64,000 nt of DNA from Aquimarina sp. AU58 (GTDB lineage Bacteria > Bacteroidota > Bacteroidia > Flavobacteriales > Flavobacteriaceae). The stretch lies in assembly GCF_900312745.1 (NCBI RefSeq), contig NZ_OMPD01000008.1, positions 427,617 through 491,616 of the forward strand. The letters are read 5' to 3'. Positions 34,968 to 46,500 of the stretch are shown piece by piece. A program made the translations under genes and the position numbers. The notes beneath the pieces are model-generated. The model was not told the DNA's origin. It was given only the letters and a program-made list of their open reading frames with translations, and searched no databases. Position 1 is the first letter of the stretch. Each line of letters opens with the position of its first letter.

Positions 34968-35726
34968 TTAAGAGGTCGCCATAATTCCTCCATCAATAGT
35001 TAGGGCAGAACCTGTCATCCAAGAAGAATCTTCTGATGCCAAAAACAATGCTAGTTTAGCAATATCTTCTGGTGTACCCAAACGTTTTAATATGGTAGCA
35101 TTTTTTACATTATCAATAGCTTCATCAGGCTTTTTAAATGCTTTTGCAGAATCCCAGATCAGAGGCGTATCTACAGGTCCAGGGCAAATAGCATTAATAC
35201 GTATTTCAGGACCATAATCTAATGCTGTTTGCTTAACTAATGAGACTAACGCAGCTTTTGATGCGCAATAAGCAGCGTGGTTTGGGAAACATTTAAATGC
35301 AGCTATTGATGCATTAGCAATGATGATTCCTTTCTCTTTTTTGATATATGGAATAGCATATTTACATAAATAAAAGAACGAATTAAAATTTGTATTCAGG
35401 GTTTCATGCCAGTCTTCAATACTAATCTCGGTAAGACTTCCCAACCCTAAGACTCCTGCATTACTTACAATACCATTAAGCTTTTTGTACTTAGCAATTG
35501 CTCTGGAAACCAGTTCTTTATTCACTTCAGGAATTCCTACATCACCTGCATGAAATATAGTATCTGCGGATATCGATTTTAACTCTTTTACAAGTGCATT
35601 TCCTCTCTGTGTGTTTCTACCGCTCAGCACTAATTTAGCTCCTTCTTTTGCATATAAAACAGCAATAGCTTTTCCCATACCACTTGTAGCTCCAGTAATA
35701 ATAAATACCTGATTTTCTAATTTCAT
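34968..35726 (-). CDS. Short-chain dehydrogenase/reductase (third gene of sugar-oxidation operon)
   Basis: Classical SDR of 252 residues with TGATSGMG at 11-18, SNAGVLG (about 90), Ser in IANASIAAF, YCASKAA (Tyr about 153, Lys 157) and a C-terminal MTGSALTIDGG. It overlaps the preceding TIM-barrel gene by four bases (ATGA), so the two are co-translated. Given the neighbours (aldo/keto reductase, sugar isomerase, hexosaminidase, SusC/D), a sugar or sugar-alcohol substrate is likely but not proven. Confidence 0.85.
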   Translation of the reverse strand: MKLENQVFIITGATSGMGKAIAVLYAKEGAKLVLSGRNTQRGNALVKELKSISADTIFHAGDVGIPEVNKELVSRAIAKYKKLNGIVSNAGVLGLGSLTEISIEDWHETLNTNFNSFFYLCKYAIPYIKKEKGIIIANASIAAFKCFPNHAAYCASKAALVSLVKQTALDYGPEIRINAICPGPVDTPLIWDSAKAFKKPDEAIDNVKNATILKRLGTPEDIAKLALFLASEDSSWMTGSALTIDGGIMATS

Positions 35727-36619
35727 TTCACTTCTTTTGCAGCTTTGACTAATAATTCCTTTGTTAATTGAATACCTTTATCTTCGTTATCATTAGTACC
35801 TTCGTATTCAATACCAATGTAACCAGTATAACCAGCATTTTTTACAATTTGAAGCATTTTGACATAGTCGATTTGCGTTTCATTTCCCTGTTCATCAAAA
35901 TCATTGGATTTGGCACTAACCCCTTTAGCAAAAGGCATCATATCCTTTACACCTTGATATCGGTCATATTCATAAAAATTGCCAAAATCAGGTAAAGTAC
36001 CACAGTTACTATGGTTTACATTTTTCATGATTTTTGATAACCAATCACCATGTGTAGAATAGCTTTGATGATTTTCGACTATTATATTGATAGCGTAGTC
36101 TTTAGCAAAATTGGATAATTGTATTAAACTGTCCTCTCCTGCCTTTGCAATATTCGTTCTACTTCCTTCTCCATGTAAATTAACACGAATAGACTTACAT
36201 CCTAAAAATTGCGCTGCTTCTATCCATTTATAATGATTTTCTATTGCTTGTAATCTTGCTTTTTTATCTTGGTTACCCAATTCACCTTCTGCATCAACCA
36301 TAATCAGAACATTTTCTACATTAAGATCTGATGTACGCTGTTTTAATTCTTTAAGGTATTTATGATCTTTGGCTTTATCTATAAAAAACTGATTAACATA
36401 TTCTACAGCATGAATATCAAAATCATTTTTAGCTTTCGCAGGGAAATCGAATGTTGAAAGTTTTCCTGAACGTAAACTTCTATGTAATGACCACTGTGCA
36501 AGTGATATTTTAAAAAACAAAGTGTCTTCTTTTACGGTCATACCAGATGGAAATGATAATGTTAATCCCATACCTAAAGCTATGTTTGAAGTTTTCTTTA
36601 TAAAAGTTCTTCTGTGCAT
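35723..36619 (-). CDS. Sugar phosphate isomerase/epimerase (TIM barrel), exported
   Basis: Xylose-isomerase-like TIM barrel of 298 residues. It starts at MHRRTFIKKTSNIALG, a twin-arginine-like signal (RRTFIKK), so the enzyme is probably exported folded; the longer frame from 36664 is not needed. Barrel motifs include FAVEYVNQFF-like HAVEYVNQFF, VLIMVDAEGELG, IIVENHQSY, LPDFGNFYE and YIGIEYEG. The acidic and His residues on strand ends suggest a metal site. It resembles hydroxypyruvate-isomerase/3-keto-sugar epimerase types. It starts 11 bases after the aldo/keto reductase. Confidence 0.78.
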   Translation of the reverse strand: MHRRTFIKKTSNIALGMGLTLSFPSGMTVKEDTLFFKISLAQWSLHRSLRSGKLSTFDFPAKAKNDFDIHAVEYVNQFFIDKAKDHKYLKELKQRTSDLNVENVLIMVDAEGELGNQDKKARLQAIENHYKWIEAAQFLGCKSIRVNLHGEGSRTNIAKAGEDSLIQLSNFAKDYAINIIVENHQSYSTHGDWLSKIMKNVNHSNCGTLPDFGNFYEYDRYQGVKDMMPFAKGVSAKSNDFDEQGNETQIDYVKMLQIVKNAGYTGYIGIEYEGTNDNEDKGIQLTKELLVKAAKEVK

Positions 36620-36630
36620 ATTCTGATCGG

Positions 36631-37602
36631 TTAACAAGACCAGTTTGTTGGTAAACGATCCCAACGATGATCTCTTAGTTTATCTATCCATTCTTGTGAA
36701 AGTCCTTGTCCATCACCTATACGCATATTGGCTTCTACATTACGTAGTTGACGCATACCGGGAATCATCGTAGTAACGGCAGGATGTGCTGCAATAAAAC
36801 GCAATGCTAATTCTGCTAATGGCATTTCATTCTGAACCAATTCTTTTAATTTTTCAATACGTTTTATAGTAGGTGGCAAATTTTCGGGACCAAAATAAAT
36901 GTTTCTAAAATCGCCAATATCCCATTTAGATTCTAAAGTAAGTTTTCCGGTAAGAGAGCCTTCATCAAATGGAACACGGGCTATAACTGCAATATCATTC
37001 TTTTCGCAATACGGAAATAATACATCTTCGGGAGATTGATCGAAGATATTATAAATAACTTGTATCGAATCGATTAATCCAGACTCTAGTGCTTTCAAGC
37101 AATTGGCAGGTTCCCATCGGTTTACACTAATCCCAAAAGATTGCACTTTCCCTTCTTGTTTTAGTCTTAATACCATTTCTTTCCACTCATCCCGTTCTGC
37201 CCAGCTATCTTCCCATACATGAAATTGCTGTAAATCAATGGTTTCAACTCCTAAATTCTTCAAGCTCTTTTCTGTATACTCTACGATATGATTTGATGGA
37301 TATATATCTTTTAAAGTAGATGATTTACTTGGCGGCCATTCATCAATTTTCGGAGGAATTTTTGTTGCTGTATACAATCTTTTTCCCGAGTGTCTTTTTA
37401 ATAATCCTGCTAAAATTTGCTCGCTTCTTCCTTCTGCGTATCCCCACGCTGTATCAAAAAAATTACAACCCAATTCAACACCTCTATCTAATGATTTATT
37501 CGATATTTTATCATCTGACTCTGACCAACCCGCCATACCCCACATACCATATCCAACCTGACTTACATTCCAATCTAACTTCCCAAATTTTTTATATTTC
37601 AT
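36631..37602 (-). CDS. Aldo/keto reductase
   Basis: NADPH-dependent TIM-barrel reductase of 323 residues. Catalytic Asp and Tyr are in FFDTAWGYAEGRSEQ and Lys in LYTATKIPP. The rest fits the AKR family (GVETIDLQQFHVWED, QSFGISVNRWEP, IARVPFDEGSLTGKL and TMIPGMRQLRNVEANM). The GVETIDLQQFHVW region has His in place of the common aliphatic residue. First gene of the operon with the isomerase and SDR. Confidence 0.87.
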   Translation of the reverse strand: MKYKKFGKLDWNVSQVGYGMWGMAGWSESDDKISNKSLDRGVELGCNFFDTAWGYAEGRSEQILAGLLKRHSGKRLYTATKIPPKIDEWPPSKSSTLKDIYPSNHIVEYTEKSLKNLGVETIDLQQFHVWEDSWAERDEWKEMVLRLKQEGKVQSFGISVNRWEPANCLKALESGLIDSIQVIYNIFDQSPEDVLFPYCEKNDIAVIARVPFDEGSLTGKLTLESKWDIGDFRNIYFGPENLPPTIKRIEKLKELVQNEMPLAELALRFIAAHPAVTTMIPGMRQLRNVEANMRIGDGQGLSQEWIDKLRDHRWDRLPTNWSC

Positions 37603-37861
37603 TTTAATCTATGCTTTTCCAAAATTGTTACTTTTCCGTATATAAATTATTAAAAATCACATTCAAAAGTCTTCTGTTACCTTCATTAAATTACCAAAAT
37701 ACAATCCCTCACAATTAGCTGTTTTTTTTTACAAAATTTACTTTAAATTTTATCGATTTGGCATTATCATAAGTAATAAAGAATTCTTCTTAGAGGCAAA
37801 AAAAGTAAGCTATAAATAACTAACTCTATATAGATTATGATTTTTTATTAGAAATATCTAT

Positions 37862-38719
37862 TTATAAATCGGTCTTTTTGTATGAATACATCCATTCATA
37901 AATACTGATATCAAAAGGATCATAAGCACTGTTTCCACTACCTCTCCCTGTATTATCATAAGTTCTGGACCAAGAGTCATGACCGACACCCGAATATATG
38001 GTTATCTTAGCTTTTGTTGTTGGGTTTTCTGCATTAATTGCATTGACCATTGAAATCGATTTATCATATGAAATGACCTTGTCTGCATCCCCATGAAATG
38101 CCCAAACAGGAATATTAGTAAACTGATTTCCTGTAGATGTATCTCCCCACCCTGCTATGGGCACTATGGCTACTACATATGAATTACTGCCTTTTGAAGA
38201 AACATAATCATAGCAACCTTTCCCTCCCATACTAAATCCTGTCATGTATATTCGTTGCGTATCTATCTTTAGGTTTTCAATCAAAAAAGTAATAAAACTG
38301 TGCAAGTTTTCTGTATTCCAAATAGATGGGGATTTTGGTGACACAACAATCATAGGATGTTTGGGGTTCCATTGATTTTTATGTATTAATGACGAAGGGC
38401 CATCAAATAAAATAGAATTTAAATCATTTGGATTTACAGAACTATCTCCTCTTGCTCCACCTCCATGTAAGTGGATCAATAAAGGATATTTTTCGGTATT
38501 GGCGATATTATATTCAGAAGGAACATATGCATAGAATCCATATTGCGATTTTGTAGACCCTTTTGGATATGCCTTCTGCACACCTGACGGGATTGTATTT
38601 AACTCAACAAGATCATTTGTATTCGTATCTATAACACTATCACTTGAGCTACAATTGACAAGTAATTGAATAGCTAATAAAAACAAGTAACTCTTTTTTT
38701 TAATAATAGCATGTACCAT
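37862..38719 (-). CDS. Lipoprotein esterase (alpha/beta hydrolase)
   Basis: Protein of 285 residues with signal FLLAIQLLVNCSSSDS (Cys about 23). Oxyanion-type LHGGGARGD, nucleophile Ser in TGFSMGGKGCYD, acid in FHGDADKVISY and catalytic His in GVGHDSWSRTYD are in order. It resembles feruloyl-esterase and polyhydroxybutyrate-depolymerase-like enzymes that remove esters from polysaccharides. Lies 27 bases after the SMP-30 gene, in the carbohydrate-use cluster. Confidence 0.82.
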   Translation of the reverse strand: MVHAIIKKKSYLFLLAIQLLVNCSSSDSVIDTNTNDLVELNTIPSGVQKAYPKGSTKSQYGFYAYVPSEYNIANTEKYPLLIHLHGGGARGDSSVNPNDLNSILFDGPSSLIHKNQWNPKHPMIVVSPKSPSIWNTENLHSFITFLIENLKIDTQRIYMTGFSMGGKGCYDYVSSKGSNSYVVAIVPIAGWGDTSTGNQFTNIPVWAFHGDADKVISYDKSISMVNAINAENPTTKAKITIYSGVGHDSWSRTYDNTGRGSGNSAYDPFDISIYEWMYSYKKTDL

Positions 38720-38746
38720 ACTGATCTATATTATAAAAAATGCATA

Positions 38747-39619
38747 TCATTTTTGAGAAAAGAATGTCTCAAAACACCCTCTATCTGCCATTGTTACAAA
38801 ACATTGAGTATTATCTTTCCCTCCAAAAGCGATATTAGTTGGTTTTTTTCCTTTTAGTTGTACTTCTCTTAATTCTTTACCTTCAGGAGATAATACTACT
38901 ATAGTTCCTTTATCATATCTACACACATATAAATTCCCTTTAGCATCACATCTCATACCATCTAAGCCAAAATCTTTGAATGTCTTGAATATTCTTTTAT
39001 TAATAGGTTTACCGTTATCCGTTATATCATACACCCAAATGTTTCTTTGTATAGATTCATTAACATACAATTTCTTTCCATCGGGGCTAACTTCTATACC
39101 ATTGGTTGTTCCCATATTTTTTTCTACCAAAACAAGCTTTCGATTAGAAGTCATCCATAAATTACCTGTTCCATTTTTCCAGTTAGGATCACTTGCATAC
39201 AGGGTTCTATTAGAAGAAATAGCAATATCATTTGGTTGGTTCATTGTAGAGTCATGAGCGAAAACAGCAACTTCTTTTGAACCATTTTTTATATACAATA
39301 TGTTATGATTTGTATAATCTGCTATATACATATTATCGGATTTGTCAAAACGAATTCCGTTACCAATGCTACCTCTAGGTAATTTTACAAATAAGGAGCT
39401 TTCTCCTTTACGATTAACAATACCTATTGTACCTTCTTCTTTAAAATTAACCGCATATAGATTCCCTTTACTATCTACTGCCGGACCTTCGATACCTTTG
39501 GTAAATTCATATTCTTTTGTAAAATCGGTACTATTATCAATAGGTTTTTCATTAGTACATGAGCTAAAAACTATTGTTCCAAAAAGCATTACCGCAAAAA
39601 TTATAGTATTTTTCAACAT
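38747..39619 (-). CDS. SMP-30/gluconolactonase-like lipoprotein
   Basis: Six-bladed beta-propeller of 290 residues with lipoprotein signal GTIVFSSCTNEK (Cys about 20). Repeats read GPAVDSKGNLYAVNF, GIRFDKSDNMYIADY, NDIAISSNRTLYASD, NGIEVSPDGKKLYVNE and GMRCDAKGNLYVCRYDKG; the Glu/Asn/Asp metal-ligand positions fit the family. It could open sugar lactones made by the neighbouring oxidoreductases. It follows the GH20 gene with a one-base gap. Confidence 0.82.
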   Translation of the reverse strand: MLKNTIIFAVMLFGTIVFSSCTNEKPIDNSTDFTKEYEFTKGIEGPAVDSKGNLYAVNFKEEGTIGIVNRKGESSLFVKLPRGSIGNGIRFDKSDNMYIADYTNHNILYIKNGSKEVAVFAHDSTMNQPNDIAISSNRTLYASDPNWKNGTGNLWMTSNRKLVLVEKNMGTTNGIEVSPDGKKLYVNESIQRNIWVYDITDNGKPINKRIFKTFKDFGLDGMRCDAKGNLYVCRYDKGTIVVLSPEGKELREVQLKGKKPTNIAFGGKDNTQCFVTMADRGCFETFFSQK

Positions 39620-39620
39620 A

Positions 39621-41660
39621 TTAAGGTTTTACATTTTTAATTTCTAAGCCTGAGATTAGCTTTTTAATAGCTGGTATTATTGCGAGTTCTGTATCAGCAA
39701 TTGGTTTGCTAAGAAAATCAATAATAGCTATTGATTTTTGATGCTCGGCTTTGTTTATGCTTCCTCTAGTTAATCCTTTTTTTAGAATGGATGATAGTTC
39801 TTCTAGTTTTGAAGATAAAGGTTCTAATTTTGCTAGTGTTGGGTTATTATTTATTTTGCTGAAATCAGTATGGTTTGTTACCCACTTGTTGAGCAAAACT
39901 ATAATTCCTTGTTTATCAGCATCTCTACTAGATTTTAAATATTTTTTTACACTTTTATCAAACAGTATAGCATCAATGGCATCTGTATTACACGCATCTA
40001 CAAATTGCGTAAATGGTGAATACGATTTATACTCAACTCCTCCTTTATTTCTTTGGTATGCTTTTAATGGTTCACAAATTTTTGTAAGAGTAATCAATGA
40101 TTTTAATTCTTGATTATTACTAATGTTTCTTAAAATCACATTTCTATTCCTTATGTGAGAAATGCCTAATTCTTCTAATCTATAATTAACACTCTCTAAT
40201 CTTTTAAGCATATTATCCGCATCATTAACTGCACTAGATGACCATAGTTTTTCTGCAATTGCAGCTGTTCTAGGCCAAATTCTAGAATCTATAGATACCG
40301 GAGTAACTAATTCTCCCCACATTGTTGCTTCTCCTCCCAAGATGTTTTCTAGTTGCTCTTCTGTTAAGCCATGATCTTTTGAAATAGGTTCATTTGCATA
40401 ATGATGTCTAATAGATTTAAGTAAATCTATATAATACCCTTTGGACAACACCGTTTTATAGCCTTGTTTAGCTGCCTTTAACATTGCTTCTTTACCTCTC
40501 CAGGAATGTATAACAACATCTTTGGGTAAAGTGGGTTGCAAAATTTCGTCCCATCCCATCATGATTTTTCCTTGTTCTTTTAATATTTTTTGAATTTTGA
40601 TATTAAAATACGCCTGCAATTCATGATTGTCTTTTATATTATTTTTCTTCTTAAACTCTTGGATTTTATCGTTTTCGTCCCAATGCTTACCTTCATTTTC
40701 ATCACCTCCAATATGGAAATATTTATCAGGAAAAAGCGGAGCTATTTCTGAGAACACATCAGTAATAATTTCGTAGGTAACTTCTTTTGTAGGATCCAAA
40801 GTAGGATTAAAAATACCTGCATGTCTTTCTATTTTATAGATGGTATCCTTACTTGCCATTTCTGGATATGCTACTAACCAAGAAGTGGCATGACCTGGTA
40901 TATCAAATTCGGGGACAACTCTAATTCCTAAATTAGACGCATACGCTACTAATTCTTTTATCTGTTCATGGGTATAGTATTGTCCATCCGATGCTAATTG
41001 ATGAAATTTAGGTCTTGATTTCACCTCTACTCTAAAACCTTGATCTTCGGTTAAATGCCAATGAAAAACATTCATTTTTACAGCGGCCATGGCATCTAAG
41101 TTATTTTTTAGCACTTCTAATGGTTCATAATGCCTAGCGACATCTATCATTAAACCTCTCCAGGGAAATCTGGGTGCATCTTTAATATTAACTCCATGAA
41201 AAAAATATTCGGTTGTAGTGTGAGTATTAAGCTGTAATAAGGTTTCTAATCCTCTTATTATACCTATATCTGTTACAGCTGTTAAGCTTATTTGGTCGTT
41301 TAATACTGAAAGTTCATAGGATTCGTCTTCATTTAACTCTAGTTTACCTTCTCTGGTATAATTTATAACTAAAGATGGCTCTTTACTTTTAGAAGCTATT
41401 GTTGCAAACCCTTCGTCAATAAATACTCCTGTTCTACCAGACAATCTCCTTAGAAATTTGGTTGTTGCGTTACCTATTTTGGAATTAATATTATTTTTAT
41501 TTACTGCAATCGTAAAATTTTCATTAACAATAAATTTTTGACCATTCTCTGTAATTTCTTTTGGCCAGGGCATTAAATCATATTTCTCTGACAACTCAAC
41601 TTGTGCGTTAGTGTGAAAGCATGATGCTATAAAAACAAAAATTAATATATTTTTTTTCAT
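39621..41660 (-). CDS. Glycoside hydrolase family 20 beta-N-acetylhexosaminidase
   Basis: Secreted enzyme of 679 residues with signal peptide ending NAQVELS. The GH20 fold runs from residue about 25 (N-terminal GH20b domain) through the catalytic barrel (about 155-500). It contains DVARHYEPLEVLKNNLDAMA, NVFHWHLTEDQGFR, VVPEFDIPGHATSW and the catalytic Asp320-Glu321 pair in FHIGGDENEG, then GWDEILQP, HSWRG and GEATMWGE. It removes terminal GlcNAc or GalNAc from oligosaccharides. Its place behind SusC/SusD makes it the main clue to the substrate. It is separated from the SusD gene by 283 bases with no gene. Confidence 0.92.
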   Translation of the reverse strand: MKKNILIFVFIASCFHTNAQVELSEKYDLMPWPKEITENGQKFIVNENFTIAVNKNNINSKIGNATTKFLRRLSGRTGVFIDEGFATIASKSKEPSLVINYTREGKLELNEDESYELSVLNDQISLTAVTDIGIIRGLETLLQLNTHTTTEYFFHGVNIKDAPRFPWRGLMIDVARHYEPLEVLKNNLDAMAAVKMNVFHWHLTEDQGFRVEVKSRPKFHQLASDGQYYTHEQIKELVAYASNLGIRVVPEFDIPGHATSWLVAYPEMASKDTIYKIERHAGIFNPTLDPTKEVTYEIITDVFSEIAPLFPDKYFHIGGDENEGKHWDENDKIQEFKKKNNIKDNHELQAYFNIKIQKILKEQGKIMMGWDEILQPTLPKDVVIHSWRGKEAMLKAAKQGYKTVLSKGYYIDLLKSIRHHYANEPISKDHGLTEEQLENILGGEATMWGELVTPVSIDSRIWPRTAAIAEKLWSSSAVNDADNMLKRLESVNYRLEELGISHIRNRNVILRNISNNQELKSLITLTKICEPLKAYQRNKGGVEYKSYSPFTQFVDACNTDAIDAILFDKSVKKYLKSSRDADKQGIIVLLNKWVTNHTDFSKINNNPTLAKLEPLSSKLEELSSILKKGLTRGSINKAEHQKSIAIIDFLSKPIADTELAIIPAIKKLISGLEIKNVKP

Positions 41661-41943
41661 AACTAGTATTGCATTTTACTTCAAATTTCTATGGTTTGAT
41701 GATTACATAGTGAAAACGATGATATCTTCTAATATGTATTAAAAGCTTGAATTAAAGCATAAATTACCAGACTAAGTTTGTTGCATGTATATCCTAATTT
41801 TTTATATCATTATTCTTATACAAAATTTGCAATAATCATGACTACAAAAAACACTTTTCTATTTTCTGAAATTAATACTGAAAAATAGCCATTCTTAAAA
41901 ACTTAATCTGGCATTCATTTATACTTCTATTATAAATGGTAAA

Positions 41944-43509
41944 TTAATTTACATCCCACCAAAGAGCTGTAGACATTACATCTGGACCTTGAGCATTAAT
42001 TGCTTCTTGTACATTAACACTATTAGAGATTAATTCTGTACTAGAATATTGTAATCTTTTAGGAACATTACCATTATTAGGTTGACTTACCCAAAAATTA
42101 ACATTATCAGTTATTTGTGGTATTATATCTACCCTTCTTACCAATGCCCAACTCTCATATCCGTTTGTTAAAGATGCTAACCATCTTTGGTTATAAACCT
42201 GATTAAGCTGATCCTGAGTAGCGCCACTTAATGTAGCAATAGCTTCATTTGTTATGAAATCACCGGCATCTTGACCTCCCCAAAAATCAATACTAGCTAG
42301 TATACCACTTTGGTATAAACTATTAGCATCTCCCCCATATCCTAACAATGCAGCTTCTGCTTGTAAAAAATAGGATTCGGCTGCTGTTAACACCATTACG
42401 GGTACTTGATCTTTAATGTCAGAAAAAGACGTTCCTACTATTTTTGGTCCAGGCTTAGACATATCCTCCCAGGCTGGGGAAACTCTTACATTAGACATAC
42501 CTCCAACATACCCTCCGTTTTCTGCTTCAATTGCAATTTCTGGTAATCTTGGATCATTATTATCTTGCATAAGATTTACAAGTCTATCTGTTAAAATCCA
42601 TTTAGAACCTGTAACTCCATTACCTCCTGCACCAGTTCCAAATCCCCAATAAACATCTTCAAAACCACCATCTAGATTACCATTAACCAAAGGATCACGA
42701 GATCTAATTAGTGTAGCCTCATTAGTTTCGTCTATTAGTGAATTTAATAAACAATCTGCTATAACACCATCAATAAAAGCGCTTTCTCCATCTGCATTAA
42801 ACGCATCTCTACTTCGTAATGCCATGCGTAATCGTAATGTATTTGCCAAAATTTTCCACTTTTGAGGATCTCCTTCATATATAAAATCCCCATTATCACC
42901 ACTAATAGTTGTTGTTGAGTTTCCTATGACATCCATTTGTGCTTTTAGATCTTCTAAAATGCTTCTATAAATAACTTTTTGAGTATCATATTTTGGAGGA
43001 CTCACTTCAAACTCAGGCAGTATAACTTCGGTATAAGGGACATTTCCAAAGATATCAGTCATTTTTTGATAAAAAAGAGACATCATAATTTTGGTCGCGG
43101 CTTGACCATTGGTATCCTCTAATTCGCCAAATTTGATTAATAAATTACGTAGATTCAAACTACTCTTTGTAAAAGATTTATCAAATACAGCATTGGTCCA
43201 ACCTTGATCATTATCGTATATATCACCACCAGCCCACCAGCTTCCTGCAACACTTGTTGAGAATTGATGAGAAAATTGTGATGAATATAATAGATTACCT
43301 CTCCATGCCACAAATCTAGGCTCTGCAAAGGTAAAATATTGCACCCCTCCCATAATGTTATCTGCTCCGCTTTCTTCGGGTAAATTAGGGTTGGTATTTA
43401 TTTCTTCAAAGTCTTTAGTACATGAAGACGTTAAGAAACCAAACATTAACACAATAGCGAAAAATTGTCTTTTAATGTTTGAATAATTTTTATGATTAAT
43501 GTTTTTCAT
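41944..43509 (-). CDS. SusD/RagB-family glycan-binding lipoprotein
   Basis: Surface lipoprotein of 521 residues (GFLTSSCTKDFEEINTNPNLP, Cys about 30). The signature opening CTKDFEEINTNPN and the helical TPR-like body, with KILANTLRLRMALRSRD and PVMVLTAAESYFLQAEAALLG, fit the SusD-like group 2. It caps the SusC channel and holds glycan. Directly after SusC (21-base gap), as always for this pair. Confidence 0.9.
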   Translation of the reverse strand: MKNINHKNYSNIKRQFFAIVLMFGFLTSSCTKDFEEINTNPNLPEESGADNIMGGVQYFTFAEPRFVAWRGNLLYSSQFSHQFSTSVAGSWWAGGDIYDNDQGWTNAVFDKSFTKSSLNLRNLLIKFGELEDTNGQAATKIMMSLFYQKMTDIFGNVPYTEVILPEFEVSPPKYDTQKVIYRSILEDLKAQMDVIGNSTTTISGDNGDFIYEGDPQKWKILANTLRLRMALRSRDAFNADGESAFIDGVIADCLLNSLIDETNEATLIRSRDPLVNGNLDGGFEDVYWGFGTGAGGNGVTGSKWILTDRLVNLMQDNNDPRLPEIAIEAENGGYVGGMSNVRVSPAWEDMSKPGPKIVGTSFSDIKDQVPVMVLTAAESYFLQAEAALLGYGGDANSLYQSGILASIDFWGGQDAGDFITNEAIATLSGATQDQLNQVYNQRWLASLTNGYESWALVRRVDIIPQITDNVNFWVSQPNNGNVPKRLQYSSTELISNSVNVQEAINAQGPDVMSTALWWDVN

Positions 43510-43530
43510 AATATTTTAAATTATTTAGTA

Positions 43531-46500
43531 TTAAAATGACAAGTTTAACTTTACACCATGGCTAGAGGTAGAAGGGAAATCATAAATTTCAATTCCTTGG
43601 ATAGAGGTATTAAAACCAACTTCTGGATCAAAATTCTGTGTATTCTTATGAAGAATTGCTAAGTTTCTCCCGATATAGCTTATAGACATATTTGCAATCG
43701 AAAATCTATCTAAAATACTAGATGGAAAGTTATACGTTAACGATACTTGTCTTAATTTAACATAACTACCATCAGAAATCCAGTTTTCAGAGATATTACC
43801 TAATCTTTGATAATATGTTGCTGGGTCAACCCCTCTAGCGGCAACACTTGGAGATAATGTACCGTCTACAACGGCGTCACTTGGTACCATAATACCATTA
43901 CCTCCTGTATAAAATTCTCTTCCTTCTAAGGTTCTAATATCGTTACCATTTGTACTGGCTACAAAATCAGTAAATGAGAACACATCTCCTCCTGATTTAA
44001 TATCAATCAAAAATCCAAGTTCTATGTTTTTATATGAAAATGAATTATTAATTCCTAGTAAGAAATCTGGAGTAACATTTCCTATGATTTTATTTTCTCC
44101 TACAACTGGTAAACCATCACTATCATAAATCACACGTCCCTGATCATCCCGAGAAAATGATGGACCAACCAAATCCCCATACACATTCCCTTCGGTGGCA
44201 GTTAATTGTATAACATCATTAAATTGTCTTGCTATAATAGCGGTTGGTAACTCTGGTACAAGTTTTTCTATTCTATTTTCATTCTTACTAAAATTAAAAG
44301 CAGTATTCCATTCGAAATTTGTCGATTTTATCGGGGTTGCTGTTAAAGCGATCTCTATTCCTTTATTAGAAACCAAACCTGCATTAATTATTTTGCTCTG
44401 CGCTCCTGTGGTAGAGGGTAAAGAGATTGACAATATCTGGTTTTTTGTTTCCTTATTATAGTATGTAACATCTAATCCTAATCGATTATTGAATAGTTTA
44501 ACATCCATACCCAACTCATATTCTGATGACAATTCGGCTTTTAGATCTTTATTAGGGATTACAGTTCCTGGAGCTGCTCCTTCTTCTGCTTGTCCCTGTG
44601 TTAAATTAGGGTCACCAAAATAAAATAATGTAAGTCCATCATACGGAGCAGAAGATACATTATATACTGGAGCCAATCTGTAAGGCAGTGTTGCATTTCC
44701 TGTTTTTGCCCAACTTGCTCTAAGTTTTATAAGATTAACCTTATCGCTATCTATACCAAAAATATCATGCAATAGAAAACTCGTTCCTACAGAAGGGTAA
44801 AAAAATGAAAAACTATCTACTGGTAATGTAGAACTCCAATCATTTCTCCCTGTTACTTCAACAAATGCAAAATCATTAAATCCAAATTGTACCGAACCAA
44901 ATAGAGATTGAGATTTAAGGTTACTTATTCTTGTACTAGCTCCTTTAGTTCCAAAATTATTTACTGAAAAAAGTGAAGGATCTAATAAGTCCGATGCTTG
45001 CACAGTTGTAGATTTTGCTTTGTTCTCAAAACCACTATATCCTACAGTTGAGTTTACAGATATTTTTTCTGTTAAATACCCATTATATGATAATAAGAAA
45101 TCATAATTTGATGTTGTAGTTTGCTGTGTAATTTCTACTAATTGCCCTGAAGGTGCATTATCAAAAACTCCTCGACCTTTAAATATAGAAGCCGCATAAT
45201 TACTTTGATCCTGAGAATATCTAGCAGTAGTAGATAAACCATCTGTAAGTTTATATGTTGCACTTATTAATCCTGTATACCTGTTTTTGGTATCTTCATT
45301 CAACTTAGTATTAATTGCATAGTAAGGGTTCATTGTAAATGAAGATCCTCCAAAATTATTTGGCGTACCATCGGGATTAATATAATTGGCTTCTAAATCT
45401 GTATTAGAAATGTTTCTAGGTTTTAAGATCAAGCTTCGAACTGTATTTGCCTGTCCATCTGTTATATCGGCTCTATTAATTGCTGTATTTTTTACATACG
45501 CAATTTTGGCTTGTACTTTTAATTTATCTGTCACATTGGTATTTGTATTTAACGACAAAGATTGACGTTTATAATCACTACCCGATAAAACGGGCTTATT
45601 AAATAAATTAGAATAAGACAATCTATAATCTATAATATCAGATCCTCCTGATAAGCCTACAGAATTTATCATGGTTAAACCTGTTCCGTAAAAATCTTTA
45701 AAATCACCAGGATTACCACTGTAAGGAGCTGTACCTACACCATCAAATCGTGTTTGCTGACTACCGTCTAATGCAGGTCCCCAACTACCAGGTCTGGTAA
45801 TATCATAAACCAACTGTCCTGTAGCAGCATCAAAACGACCTTGTCCATAACTATTCTGTAGTTTAGGGGCAATTAATACATTATCAAAAGTCACCGAAGA
45901 AGACAGATCAACTTTAACTCTACCCGCTTTACCTTTCTTTGTCGTAATTACAATAACCCCTGCAGAACCTCTGTAACCATAAAGTGCAGTGGCATTCCCT
46001 CCTTTTAAAATGTTGATACTTTCTACGTCATCAGAATTTATATCGGATAATGCATTTCCATAATCTAAGCCTCCAGAAAAACTTCCTTCTCCTAAACTAC
46101 CTCCATCTAAAACAACACCATCTACAACAATCAACGCCGAGTTTTGCCCTGGCACTAATGAAGTAACACCTCTAACGGTAACCGAAGCAGATCCTCCTAT
46201 ACCTGTCCCATTTTGATTAACCTGGACTCCAGTTACTCTACCTGCAAGATTATTAACTACATTAACATTTCTTACTTTTGTTAATTCTTCGCCTTCTACG
46301 GTTTGTATTGAGTATCCTAATTTTTTGGCCTCCCTTTTAATTCCTAAAGCAGTTACTACTACTTCTTCTAAACTTGCAGTGTCATCTTCCATAACGACAT
46401 CAATAGTCGACGAATCTCCTACTGCAATTGAAACTGTTTTCATTCCTATAAATGAAAAATCTAATACATCTCCTATTGAAGCTTTTATAGTATATCTCCC